Positions 27,110-40,053 of a stretch of DNA of 64,000 nucleotides are shown here, piece after piece (the stretch's first letter is position 1; the number at the start of each line of letters is the position of its first letter). The translations under genes and the position numbers were made by a program. This DNA comes from Arabidopsis thaliana (lineage: Eukaryota > Streptophyta > Magnoliopsida > Brassicales > Brassicaceae), in contig NC_003071.7 in assembly GCF_000001735.4 (NCBI RefSeq), forward strand, positions 12,517,151 to 12,581,150. Reading direction: 5' to 3'. Under the pieces are notes generated by a model. The model saw nothing but the letters and a program-made list of their open reading frames with translations. It made no database searches and was not told the DNA's origin.

Positions 27110-30100
27110 TTACGCCATCTGAGGCTGGGTTAGGGACTGCAAAGCCATCCTCCTCTCTGTATATGAGAAAAAACCCACTTAGAGACATTGACACGCAATA
27201 TATTGTCTTTCTTTCTCCAATCCTTATAGAAGTCTCTTCAATCAAGTAAGATGATACAAATAAAACGAAGTGAAGACAATTTGAAAGGTTTATAGCAGGT
27301 AAAGGTCGAAACTTTGGAGCCAAAGAACATATTAAACATACCTCCAGCAGCAACGAGTTTTTCAACACGAGCAACGATATGCTTTCCATAAGTGTATTTC
27401 TTTAAAGCATTGAGATGCACTTTAATACGACCAAGGATCAGCTCACGCTGTTGGTCATCACATGTCTCTAAAACTTTTTGCACTACATAGTTGGCAAACT
27501 GATCCTTCATCATCGCCTAAATACAAAAGATGAAGAAGCTTATGAGCTAATAGTTTCTTTATTTTCTCCAACAATCATCTGAAAGTATGTGTTTGACAAA
27601 CCTGAAGAGGCTCGTTTTCATCAGTTGTGCCCAGCATCTCATTTACCAGAAATTCCCGTTCCTCTGGCCCTCCAAAAGTCAAACATTTCTCAACAACGTT
27701 TGAAGCAAACTTCTGTTGGCTCATCTGAACAATCTTCCCCGCTAATTCCTTGATAATCACAGTACGCTCATCAGGCTTTCCGTGTTCCAATACATGCTGT
27801 CAACAAAACGTGTATTAGTTTTTAAGCAACCTATACAAAATAACCAGTTGTAGTATAACTCTTTTTTAACAAACCTGAATAACATAGTTTCCATACTGAT
27901 CTTGGGCCAGCATACTAATAGTTGACATGATTTCATCCATAACCTTACTCTGAGTATCAGGGTCATGGCAGTGCTCCAATACCCTCTGCAACATAAGACG
28001 AGAAGTGTTTTACTTAGAAGCATAAGATCAAGAACTGTGTAATTTTTCTTTATTACTAAGAGCAAGAACCTGAATAACTCGGCACCCATATGGGTGAGTG
28101 GAGAGGGTCACAACATTGCCAAAGAAGGTGGAAATAATAAATTCGATGTTTTCTTCAGGCACACATTCAATACACTTTTGAACCACATGGTTCCCATTCT
28201 GATCACGTACGCATCGCATCACATGTCCATCGAGTTCTTTCACCATTTTAATTTTCTGGTCTAGATCAACCACCTCAATTGCCTAAAAGGATAAACATAA
28301 CAAAACTCTTAACTGTCCTGGATCGAAGATAAGACTTATAAACATAGCAAACCATTTTGAGAATCGAAGATAGACTTAAAGAGAAGAGTAAAACATACCT
28401 TCTGAATAACACGACAACCATACATCTGTAGGCTAAGAGGCAAAACATTGTCAAAGAGTTTATCTGCCAATTCTCTTCTCTGTGGTGGGAGTCCATGCTC
28501 AAAGAACTGTAGGAAGATAAGCAAAATTCAGGAATCTCTTATCTCAACTCTAAAATAAAACCAAAGAGGAAGACTAAATAAATCTACCTTCTGAATCACA
28601 TAGTTTCCAAAAACGTCAGTCATCAGGGCAAGAGCGTGTGGCATGATCTCCTCATAAACCATGTTTTTCTCATCACTTGTTGCTGTCTCGAGTTTCTGCT
28701 GAATAAACCGGCTTCCATACTGATCCGAACTGGTCATGAAAATCCCCAAGTACACGTTAGCTTGGGACAAATTGTACACAAGAAAAAAGATAAAAGACAT
28801 TCAAGGGAATACCTGAACTCTACAACATGGCCAGCTATTTCAGCAAGTTCGAATCCTCTTGTTTTGTTACTTTTGAACTCTTCAAGCATTGAAGATCCAA
28901 AGCCTTCATCCAAACTAGCATCCATGTGCCAGGAACCCATTACCCCTCCTGCGTAGTTTCTTGTTGCAGAGGGATATCGCATATTAACTTCACCTCGTCT
29001 CATAGGGCTACAGGGTGACACAAGAGAATTAGGCAGAAGATGATGAGCCAATGGGCTGCCAGGATATGACCCAAATGTTGGACTCCCATAATCGGTGTGG
29101 CTGTTAGGGCTCCCGGATTTGTAAGGGACACCGTACTGTGATTTCTGTGCTCCAAGATAAGCCCTCTGGAGTTCAAGCATATTCATGTATGAATTACCCA
29201 TAAAGTTCACGTCCATGGAAGGATCATTGAGAAGATCAAGCGAATCAGCATACTGATGATACATTGGATCTGCCATATGTGACTGAAGACCAGTACCTCC
29301 TCCCATCATTCGATTACTGAATCTGCCAAGATTACGTGATTCAGAGAGGTTTTGACCAGATGATACATAACCTCCACCATGAAGTCTGGAATCCATTCCA
29401 GAAAATCCCATAGCAGATGCTGCAGAAGCATTTTCATACACTGGAGAATAGTTATTAGTTCCAAGTTGGTTAGCCATCATAGAAGCTACAGCTGGATTTA
29501 ATCCATAATTGTTGAGACAATAGTTTGGGCTATCAAGATGCTGGTACTGAGTAGCTACTCCACCTCCATCATTATAGGTAGATCCTTGTGCCCCTCTCAA
29601 TTGTGAATTCCTCAACAAGCCAGTTGCCTTCTGGGCTTGATCAGATTTGTTTGGGAACCCATGTTGATTGACTTCGTTATGCCCACCTTGCAGTCCAAAC
29701 ATATAGTTCCTGACCTTTTCCACATCTTGCTCAGCCTGACCACGTTCATCTAACCCGCCACTGCCAGACAGGTTCATGCCAGATAAAGCATTGACAAGAT
29801 CAGAAGACTCGTTGAGCCCACCGTTGAACGGGCTTTGATTACTTGTGTTCCTCTTATCATTTGAACTCACTCTCCCACTCCCAATGGGAGTAAGACAGGG
29901 ACTAGGCACCCTAGCAATGGCCTGTGGATCTGGAGTTCCATTTCTAGACAAAGACGAACCCAGAACAGCTGCATAGCTGTATGGAGATGGTGCACCAATG
30001 CCTTGCGATGCAGATGGAGACAGATTATTCTTAGAGTCAACATTTTCATCAAAGGTATTACGACTTGCAGGACGTGAGGGCTGCTTAGTGACAGGATGTC

Positions 30101-30921
30101 CATGCCCCATATCAGCCTGCACAAAAAGCAATCCATCAAGTTTACATAAGCAAGAATATCTGTTGCAGAAATATACAAATACAGAGAGAATTATCTTTGA
30201 GAGAAAACATTAACAAAGTATCAAAGCATAATCAACTATAGACACCAGAAAGAAGCTAACAAGAAGCGTTGTCGTAATAAGAAGAGGTATCACCAACCTG
30301 AAAGATATCAGCAAAACTCTTCTGCTTGCCTCCAATCCCCAAACCCGGCAAACCGATCAATCCATTAGCATCCCATTCAGAAGAAGAAGCACTAGTTTTC
30401 TCAACCTCAAACTCATGCTGCTTCCTCTGATCAAAACCAGGTGGCATAGAGAATAAAGATTGACTATCATTAACTTTCCTCCTATCCCCAACACCACCTA
30501 AAACATTACTACTCCCTTTAAGCCTCTGAGCAACCCTCAAATCCTCCCTAGACATCAAAGGCGGTGGCAACCTCGGATTCAACTTCATATTAGCATAGTA
30601 ATAAGACAAGTAAGCCGGATCTTTCCTAAACTCCTCATCATCGCCACCAAACCCATTACCCTTGTTGCCTCCACCAAACTCCAAAAAAGGAGCCCCACCT
30701 CCGCCGCTAAAAAGCCCTCCAGCAGCACTAACAGAACCATCAACAGTCGGTGGAGCAGAGCCACTCCTATACAAATTAAGCTCTCTCTCAAGCTCATCAG
30801 CTTCTACTTGCCTTCTCTGCTGCTCACCAAGTAATACTCCAATCTCTTTCTCATAATCATCCCCAAAAGATGAATCTTCGTTCCCTCTATGCATCGGTCT
30901 TCTCCCCAGTTCCGGTATCAT
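27110..30921 (-). CDS. APUM2: Pumilio-family RNA-binding protein APUM2
   Basis: Nine coding exons on minus: 30298-30921, 28813-30116, 28588-28729, 28399-28506, 28070-28282, 27875-27985, 27602-27796, 27342-27516 and 27110-27156. They give 972 residues without interruption, and exons 3-9 have exactly the lengths of APUM1 and APUM3. The start is [13 protein letters not shown]. Relative to the paralogues exon 1 carries a short extra segment near its end ([12 protein letters not shown]). The long N-terminal low-complexity region precedes eight PUF repeats with contact residues SR..Q, NY..Q, CR..Q, NH..Q, CR..Q, NY..Q, SN..E and NY..Q, predicted to read UGUANAUA-type RNA. Family role: 3'UTR-dependent mRNA repression in the cytoplasm. 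A splice acceptor directly before the ATG implies a 5'UTR intron. Confidence 0.97.
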
Positions 30922-31540
30922 TATCACCTAAACAACAAAAACCCTATAACCACTTTATCAGATTGTACTCATATACACTAAACTCTTCAGGAAAAGAAAC
31001 ATAAAAATCATAAAGATCAAAACTTTATACCTCAATATATACAATCCTCGAAATACTCTGTTGTAGAACTAAACCCAAAGATCAAAACTTCATTAAGCGA
31101 TACTCAAATCCATCCTGAGATTGTATCGAAGCTTTGATTTTTCATGTCACTGTTTGTTTTAAAGTAAAGACTTTTAGACAGAGAGATAGAAAAATGGGTT
31201 TTATAGTGTTGACGAAAAATCCGATACTGAGCCTATCGACAGAAGAGTTGAAGAAGAAGAAGATCGAGAGAGAAAGAGAGTGAGAGAGATAGAAATGGAA
31301 GGAAGAATTGAGATTAATAATTGTTGGTATTGTTTTGCATAAGGAAACCCTAACATTTCGGAGTCCCTTAAATACAGAGACACATGACACATTCTTGTTA
31401 AACGACAACACTTAAGGCAATGTAAGAAAATCACACTTTGTCTCTTTCTCCCTTGAGAACCTTCTCTTCCCACAAGAGTCTTCTTGCCACTTAAGCTTGT
31501 TCAGCGACTTAAAGAGAAGTTTTTCCTGCTTCATCTTTTC
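30922..31540. promoter_or_regulatory. APUM2 upstream region
   Basis: About 620 bp between the APUM2 ATG and the truncated membrane-protein pseudogene. It contains the probable 5'UTR intron acceptor (TTGTTGTTTAG on minus just before the start) and a CT/GA-rich leader (about 31210-31290). No gene is seen. The promoter space is short because the duplicated segment joins here. Confidence 0.5.
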
Positions 31541-31544
31541 ATCT

Positions 31545-31800
31545 TCTTCTTCTGAAGCAATTGTGTCAAGTGGTGGTCAAGATGGTGTTGCTTTGATTAT
31601 ACAAGTGCTTCTCTACTCTTCTCATCTCTGTGTACATTGGAGTGACTGAGTTTCTTGGGAAGAGTAAAGACTAAAGAGAGAGGTTTGAGAAAGATAAAGC
31701 ATCGAAGAAGTCTAAGAAAGGTGGCCAAAAGAAGGCAATGTGAGCCAAAACTGGACCAAGAGGTTCATAAGATTAAAAATTGATTGTGAATGATTCTATT
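31545..31800 (+). pseudogene. Truncated copy of the At2g29180-like membrane-protein gene
   Basis: The stretch GATGGTGTTGCTTTGATTATACAAGTGCTTCTCT matches the membrane-span part of exon 1 of the gene at 25931 in two blocks. It then jumps directly to the exon 2 sequence (GTGTACATTGGAGTGACTGA), with the intron and flanking codons missing. Stop codons follow (TAA within GACTAAAGAG, TGA within AATGTGAGCC), and the 5' half is absent. It lies in the same position and orientation relative to APUM1 as the intact gene does to APUM2. Inferred: a remnant of the duplicated block. Confidence 0.85.
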
Positions 31801-32332
31801 CCACTGTGTGCAGAGAGACCAAGATTGATTTTGTTTGTAAGGTTGCTATGTGATTGTTACATCTATGATACGTTACCAATCAACTGGATCGATATAAACA
31901 AGAAGATTGCAAACTAGCCGAAACGAAAAAGTTCCTCGTGAAATAGGAAACAAGAGTTTGATGAAACAAATTACATAGATGGAGAAAAAAAAACTCTAAA
32001 CTGGGATTGTCCTAAAAGCATGAACACATATTCTCACTTCTACACATTTGGCAATGAAAAAGCCATTCTCTTTTGTGTGAAGGAAACCCTAAAATCCATC
32101 TTTACACCATTCTCTGCCTTTTTATCTCTCACTCATCAGCCTAAAGAGGGATGTTTCGTTCTATGTATAGAAAAACCGTAAGCAAACTACACAATTTTAC
32201 AGATTTAGCAGAGAAAACAAAGCTCTCCTTCACAATTTCCCCGCAGATTATTTCCGGTTTAGATCTTACCTAATTCTCAAAACGCTACGGCAGCCCCATC
32301 CACCCTAGTTAAGCTGTACATTACTTAAGGTC
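31801..32332. other. 3' flank of APUM1, duplicate of the APUM2 3' flank
   Basis: No gene. It aligns by eye with 26570-27109 with small indels, and is part of the segmental duplication. Confidence 0.65.
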
Positions 32333-35300
32333 TTAAGCCATCTGGGGCTGGGTTAGGGACTGCAAAGCCATTCTCCTCTCTGCATATAAGAAAAGAACCA
32401 CTTAGAGACAATGAAATGTCATAAAAATGCTTATTTTGTCTCTCTTTCTCAAATAAATGCAGTAAATGCAATGTGCTCATAGAAGAGAAGAGGAACATAT
32501 ACATACCTCCAGCAGCAACGAGTTTTTCAATACGCGCAACGACATGCTTTCCATAAGTGTACTTTTTTAAAGCAGTAAGATGCACTTTGATGCGAGTAAG
32601 TATCAGCTCACGTTGTTGGTCATCACAGGTCTCCAAAACTTTCTGCACTACATAGTTTGCGAACTGATCCTTCATCATCGCCTATATACCAAGAAGAAGA
32701 AGCTATGAGCTAATAGTTTCTTTATTTCCCCCGACAATCATCTGAAATAAAGGTTTGACAGACCTGAAGAGGCTCGTTTTCATCAGTTGTTCCCAGCATC
32801 TCATTCACAAGCAATTCTCGTTCCTCAGGACCTCCAAAAGTCAAACATTTCTCAACAACGTTTGATGCGAACTTCTGCTGGCTCATCTGAACAATCTTCC
32901 CCGCCAATTCTTTGATTATCACAGTGCGCTCATCAGGCTTTCCATGCTCCAGCACATGCTGTCCACAAAACATGTATCAGTTTTGAGCAAAGTATAAAAA
33001 ATCACCAGAAGGAGTAAAACTCATATCTTTTTACAAACCTGAACAACATAGTTTCCATACTGATCTTGGGCCAGCATACTAACAGTGGACAGGATTTCTT
33101 CCATAACCTTACTCTGTGTATCAGGGTCATGGCAGTGTTCCAATACTCTCTGCAACAGGAGATGAAAAAGAGTTTTACATAGAAGCATAAGATCAAAAAA
33201 GGTGTCATCTTTCTCAATCACCAATAGCAAGAACCTGAATAACACGGCACCCATATGGGTGAGTGGAGAGGGTCACCACATGGCCAAAGAAAGTTGAAAT
33301 AATAAACTCGATGTTTTCTTCAGGCACACATTCAATACACTTTTGAACCACATGGTTCCCATTCTGATCACGTACACATCGCATTACATGTCCATCAAGT
33401 TCTTTCACCATTTTAATTTTCTGGTCTAGATCAACCACCTCAATTGCCTAAAAAGGTAAACATATGAAAAATAATGAAACTCTTAACTGTTCTTGAGAAT
33501 GGAGAGAACAGTAAAACAGGTGGGAACTAGACTTTACCTTCTGGATGACACGGCAACCATACATCTGTAAGCTAAGAGGCAAAACATGGTCAAAGAGTTT
33601 CTCTGCCAATTCTCTCCTCTGTGGCGGGAGTCCATGCTCAAAGAACTGTAGGAAGATAAGCAAAATTCAGGAATCACTCATCTTACTATGGCTTAACTTC
33701 AAAATAAAACCAAAGAGGAAGACTAAATAAATTACCTTCTGAATCACATAGTTTCCAAAAACGTCAGTCATCAGGACAAGAGCTTGTGGCATGATCTCCT
33801 CATAGACCATGTTTTTCTCATCAGTTGTTGCTGTCTCGAGTTTCTGCTGAATAAAGCGGCTTCCATATTGATCCGAACTGGTCGGTCATGCCATGAAAAT
33901 CCCCAAGTACGCGTTAGCTTGGGAAAAATTGTAAACAAGAGAAAATGTAAAAGACTTTCAAGGAAATACCTGAACTCCACAACATGGCCAGCTATTTCAG
34001 AAAGTTCAAATCCTCTTGTTTTGTTACTTTTGAACTCTTCAAGCATTGAAGATCCAAAGCCTTCATCAAAACTAGCATCCATGTGCCAAGAACCCATTAA
34101 CCCTCCCGAATAATTTCTTGTTGCAGAAGGAAATCGCATATTAACTTCATCCCGTCTCATAGGGCTATAAGGTGACATAAGAGAGTTTGGCATACCATGA
34201 TGAGCCAATGGGCTGCCAGGATATGACATATTAGACCCAAATGTTGGACTCCCATAATAGCTATGGCTGTTAGGGCTCCCGGATTTGTAAGGGACACCAT
34301 ACTGTGATTTCTGAGCTCCAAGATAAGCCCTCTGGAGTTCAAGCATATCCATGTATGATGAACCACCCATAAAGTTCCTATCCATGGAAGGATCATTGAG
34401 AAGATCAAGTGAATCAGCATACTGATTATACATTGGGTCTACCATATGTGACTGGAGACCAGCACCTCCTCCCATCATTCGATTACTGAATCTGCCAAGA
34501 TTACGTGATTCAGAGAGGTTTTGACCAGAAGATACAAAGCCTCGTCCATGATGTCTAGAGTCCATTCCAGAAAATCCCAAAGCGGATACATTATCATACA
34601 TTGGAGCAAAGTTATTGTTCCCAAGTTGGTTAGCCATCATAGAGGCTACAGCTGGATTTAATGCGTAATTGTTGAGACAATAATTTGGGCTATCAAGTTG
34701 CTGGTAAGGATTAGCTAATCCAACTCCACCATTATAGGCAGATCCGTGTGGCCCTCTCAATTGTGAATTCCTCAACGAGCCAGTTGCCTTATGGGCTTGA
34801 TCAGATTTGTTTGGGAACTCATGTTGATTGACTTCGTTATGCCCACCTTGCAGTCCAAACATATAGTTCCTGACCTTTTCGACATCTTGCTCAGCCTGAC
34901 TCCGATCATCTAACCCAACACTGCATGACAGGTTCAAGCCAGATAAAGCATTGACAAGATCAGAAGACTCGTTGAGACCAGAGGTAACACCATTGAATGG
35001 GCTCTGGTTACTTGTGTTCCTCTTATCATTTGAACTCATTCTTCCACTCCCAATGGGAGTAAGACAGGGACTAGGCACCCTAGCAATGGCCTGTGGATCT
35101 GGAGTTCCATTTCTAGACAAAGAAGAGCCTAGAACAGCTGCATAGCTGTATGGAGATGGTGCACCAATGCCTTGTGATGCAGACGGAGACAGATTATTAT
35201 TAGAGTCAACATTTTCATCAAAGGTATTACGACTTGCAGGACGTGAGGGCTGTTGTGCGACAGGATGTCCATGCCCCATATCAGCCTGCACAAAAGCAAT

Positions 35301-36035
35301 ACACCAAGTTTACATAAGGAAGAATATCAAGGAGAAATATACACAACACACACACAGAGAAAACATTAGCAAAGCGTCAAAGCATAATCAACTATAGACA
35401 ACCAAAAGAAGTAAATAAGAAGAGGTATCACCAACCTGAAAGATATCAGCAAAACTCTTCTGCTTGCCTCCAAGTCCCAAACCCGGTAAACCAATCAATC
35501 CATTAGCATCCCATTCAGAAGCAGAAGCACCAGTTTTCTCACCTTCAAAACCCGGTGGCATAGAGAACAAAGATCGATTATCATTAACTTTTCTCCTATC
35601 CCCAACACCACCTAACACATTATTACTCCCTTTAAGCCTCTGAGCAACCCTCAAATCCTCCCTAGACATCAAAGGCGGTGGCAACCTCGGATTCAACTTC
35701 ATATTAGCATAGTAATAAGACAAGTAAGCCGGATCTTTCCTAAACTCCTCATCATCACCACCAAACCCATTACCCTTATTAACACCACCAAACTCCAAAA
35801 AAGGAGCCCCACCTCCGCCGCTAAAAAGCCCTCCGGCAGCACTAACAGAACCATCAACAGTCGGTGGAGCAGAGCCACTTCTAAACAAGTTAAGCTCTCT
35901 CTCAAGCTCATCAGCTTCTACTTGCCTTCTCTGCTGCTCACCAAGCAATACTCCAATCTCTTTCTCATAATCATCCCCAAAAGATGAATCTTCGTTACCT
36001 CTATGCATCGGTCTTCTCCCTAGTTCCGGTATCAT
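32333..36035 (-). CDS. APUM1: Pumilio-family RNA-binding protein APUM1
   Basis: Nine coding exons on minus: 35436-36035, 33970-35285, 33736-33877, 33538-33645, 33235-33447, 33039-33149, 32764-32958, 32507-32681 and 32333-32379, giving 968 uninterrupted residues. The layout is the same as APUM2 and APUM3: a Gly/Ser/Asn-rich N-terminal part, then eight PUF repeats with the full UGUANAUA recognition set including SN..E in repeat 7. The exon 3 acceptor region carries a small local insertion (GGTCGGTCATGCC in plus orientation, ~33880-33894) compared with APUM2, in the intron and not the exon. APUM1-3 are reported to bind meristem-related transcripts such as WUSCHEL. The redundancy expected from near-identical PUF domains is inferred. 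Confidence 0.97.
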
Positions 36036-36885
36036 TGTCACCTAAACAACAAAAAACCCAAAATCAATTCAATAGTTTATACTCACACCATTACGAAAAA
36101 AAATCATAAAGATCAAAACTTTATACCTCAAATATATACAATCCCCAAAATTCTCTGTTTTTAGAACTAAACCCAAAGATCAAAACTTTATTAAGCGATA
36201 CTCAAACCCATTCGATGATTTGATTATTTTTTCTGGTTACTGTTTGTTTTAAAAATAAAGAACCCTAACAAAGACTTTAGATTGAGAGAGATAGGAAAAT
36301 GTGGGTTTTATAGTGTTGACGGAATAATACGACGGCGATGCAAGAACCTTAGGGTTTTTGTTCCTTTTTTTTTATGATTATCTTTGGAAATTAAAAATTA
36401 CGGCGAAATAATATTAGGGTTGGTTTGACTTAGCGATTGCACAAAGGAATATAAAAAAACATTATGAAAATTGGAAGATAACAAACCTTATTTTTCTCGT
36501 TGGAACTGTTTTGAGATCTTTTGGCTTTATGTTTCAGTTTGGGTTTTAGAGCAGAGACCTTTACCAAAGTACAACACTTCTAGATGACAAGGATCTTTAG
36601 GTTTTTATTTTAGTTCAAAATTAGTATATTATAGATTAATTTTTGTGTAACTTTATTTGTTTTATCAATACCACAATTTTGGAACATTTCTCAAAGTACC
36701 TTAAAGTTTTATGTTTACTAAAAGTTTCTAATTTTTTTAGGTGGAAATGTTCCTAAATCAAATATGACTTGTTTCTAAAATTTTATACACTTTTTAAACC
36801 CAACATTTTTGGGGCTATTTAAAATTTTAAAGATTTTATGATAATTAAAAAGGAATAAATTAGCGCGCTCAATAATAAAAGAGAA
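36036..36885. other. APUM1 upstream region
   Basis: Promoter and leader of APUM1, including the conserved acceptor (TTGTTGTTTAG on minus) just before the ATG and telo-box-like AACCCTAA/TTAGGGTT motifs near 36261-36420. Nothing else was recognised. Confidence 0.5.
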
Positions 36886-39800
36886 CTAGATCATAACTCG
36901 TGCTGTACAGCACGAACATTAATATTTTGTATAAATTAAATTGTATACTTTGTTTGAATTACATAAGAAATAGTATAATATAAAAGTGATGCCATAATAT
37001 TTTTCAATGTTTTTACTATTTGCATATAATGCTGCATTGAATTGACTTTGTTTAAAAATGTTATTTTTATAATAAATACAACATATGTAGTTTTAAGTAA
37101 ATGTGTAAAATTTGTATACAAGTTGTTTTGGTAAGAAACATGTTTCCTTTGTATTAAAGGGTCTAATTTTTGGCCTAACTTAGAATTAGTCTTTGTATAG
37201 TATTTGGATTATATTTGTGGACCTAATTGAGGCCTATATTAGATTATCTTTGATAGGGCTGACGAAAAAACGGACCCAATAACCAACTCAATACCCGAAC
37301 CAAAAAAACGGGTTAGGGCGGGTTAAAATTTTAGGAAATTTCCTTATTGGGTAGAGTTTTAGTAAACCCGTGGATATCCGATTGGTCTGGAAATTACCTG
37401 GTACAAAACAAAGTATTCAAAAACCCAAACATTAATTTAATATCCAAAATATTAATTATATTTAATCGTAATATTATCTAATTATCTAAGATTATAATTA
37501 TAAATTTAAATATGTCAATTAATTTTGGACCTAAATATCCAAAACAACTAAACTATTCAAAAATGATTTGTTATGTTTGTCAAAATTTTGTAAAATATAT
37601 TCAAATATAATTAAATTTATTAAAACTTAACAAATTTAAAAGTTTTTTTTGTTTGGAGACCCGCTATGTACATACAAATTTCCAGTTTCTATTTTTTTTT
37701 GGATATTTTTAGGGTCTGAAACTTTTTATCCAAACTGACCCAAACCCAACTGGATCCGACCCGAACCAGAACCAAATATTTAGAATTATTCTATTGGATA
37801 GTAAATCATATACCCATTAATCCCAAACCCGAACGGGTTCTACCAGAACTCGAATGGGTTACTCGTATGCCCAACCCTATTCTCTGATTTAATTATCTAA
37901 AAACTCCCAAAAAAAACATATGTTTTGCTGACTACTTTTTATTCAAAAAAATGTACATCCTCTTCTACCAAAATCATTTCATAAGACATCCCAAAACCCT
38001 TGGAATAATGATTTTATGAATGAAGAATCCTAATTTGTATATACCAAGAGGTTTTAAAAAGTTTTAAGTTTTTATTTCTAATGGCATACCTATGTAATTA
38101 CTTACAAAAAATAAGGTTACATTTAAAATGCTTATTTATAATTTTTGATAAGTGTGTATGTGAGAAGGTACGGACATCGTGATGGTAATCTGCTTATTTA
38201 TAATTTTAACTTGCAGTATACCACATGTAGGCTTATATTTTATTTAAACTAAAAATTTTTATTGTAAAGATGATTATAAATATATGATATTATTTTATTT
38301 GATTTTAAATGTATAGTAAACTGCGAGTTGTATATGTTTTGTTGATATTATTTATATTGTTTAGTGTTTAAAATTATACACTTGTATTTTGATTGTTAAT
38401 TTTAGAGTTTCACATGTAGTATACCATCTTGTATTAATATCGATTTAAACCCGTCAATTCTAGGATTTTCTATCTTGTATTAAAAATTGAATCACATCAT
38501 ACACATAAAAAAATCTAATATGTTATTAATTATTGTAGTATATAAGATTATAAATTTTTAAAATAATATGTATGAAATTGAATATAAATATTCAAATTAT
38601 GACCCAGTATTCAGTAGAAAATTTTCTTAAATCTATTTTTGACCCGTTATAATATTTTTTCATGTATTGAACAGTTTATATTAGTTTTTAAAAATTCAAA
38701 TTATGGCATATGCGAAAAAACTCTAATTATTTTTTTATAACGATGATATTATTTTTTCGCCAAAATAGAATCATATAAAGATGAGAGGTGAACTATAATA
38801 ATTAATAAAAAATTAATATGATAATTTAGATATCAAATCTAATTTGTTGATTTTAATTGGTTACTTTTTTGGAAATTAATAATGTATTTTGTTTTTTAAT
38901 TAAATTTAATTAATTAAATTAGTATTTGACTTAATTATTAAAGAGATGAATTAATTTACTCTTTAAATTTTATTTCTAATGGCATACTTATGTAATTACT
39001 TACAAAAAATAAGGTTATATTTAAAATGTACTTCCTAAATAATATAGTAGGATTTCTTAATTAGGAAAATGACAAAAAAATATTATATTTACCTCTTAAC
39101 TTTTGAGATTTTATTTAAATTTATGAAAGTTTTGCTTTTTTTTCAGCGGAGATGTTAGGCGAAACTTACATTATTTTCTTGTCAGCAAAGATTTGGTGAA
39201 TTCGTTAATTCGATGATGATAACGTTAGTGACGGTTGCAAAAATGTTTCTGTTTTTACGGTTTTTTGATTCATGTAGAGGCAAAGTTTGTTTGTAATTGG
39301 AAAGAAAAAATAAATTAAATAACGAATCTTAAAAAGTCTTCCAAGTTGATTTTTTTCTTTACTGACATAAATTTTGCTTTATATATCATACAAATACGTC
39401 AAAGTCCATAATTTCGATGATGGTGATGACAAAAGAAAATATGTTATTATCTTTTGCATGACATGCCCTCATATATGAAACTGAAACACAGAGTTATGAG
39501 CTCATCTATATATACATTTTTGCTGCTACTTTGTGAAATAAATACTGGAGTTGGGATTTATTTACAACGGCTGCCACTGGCATTTAATAATTGTTTTTGA
39601 TAATTAGAAAGAAAATCTTCTAATTAAATATTTGACATTTAACAATCTTCCCAAAATCTCTCAACCTTAACTACACGATTAATTACTAAAATAAAACTTC
39701 TAAAATATTTAATATCATTTAATTACTACAAAATTATCATTTTTGATATTGCTTTTCTGCATGATTATAATCATCAAACCGTAGAGATATTTGATAGCAT

Positions 39801-40053
39801 TTAATTACTACAAAATTACAAAATATTTAGACAATAATTCATAAACATATCATAAATAAAATCAACATTAATAAAATAAATGAGTTTTTTTTAGAGGACG
39901 GGTTGGCGGGACGAGTTTGGCAGGACGTTATTTAATAACAATTGTAAACTATACAATAAAAATATTTTATAGATAGATAAAATTTACAAACTTTTATATA
40001 TATTAATTAAAAAAATAAATTGTTTCCGCGGTGTACTGCGGGTTAAAATCTAG
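36886..40053. mobile_element. Helitron-derived block with two opposed 3' termini
   Basis: At the right edge, a GC-rich hairpin (CCGCGGTGTACTGCGG, ~40025-40040) is followed 11 nt later by CTAG and then T (CTAG at 40050-40053), the canonical Helitron 3' end on plus. At the left edge, the minus strand shows a perfect 16 bp palindrome (CGTGCTGTACAGCACG, 36899-36914) followed 9 nt later by CTAG and T, a second Helitron 3' end pointing the other way. The interior is AT-rich, has no Rep/helicase gene, and contains the CCCGAACC-type repeats common in Arabidopsis non-autonomous elements (37260-37880). The 5' TC ends were not located, so the block may be two adjacent or nested elements. Confidence 0.7.
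38070..39028. repeat. 61 bp direct repeat inside the Helitron block
   Basis: 38070-38130 and 38968-39028 share 61 bp (TTTATTTCTAATGGCATAC.. through ..ATTTAAAATG) with two C/T differences, spaced 898 bp. This suggests a duplicated or nested element inside the block. Confidence 0.8.
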
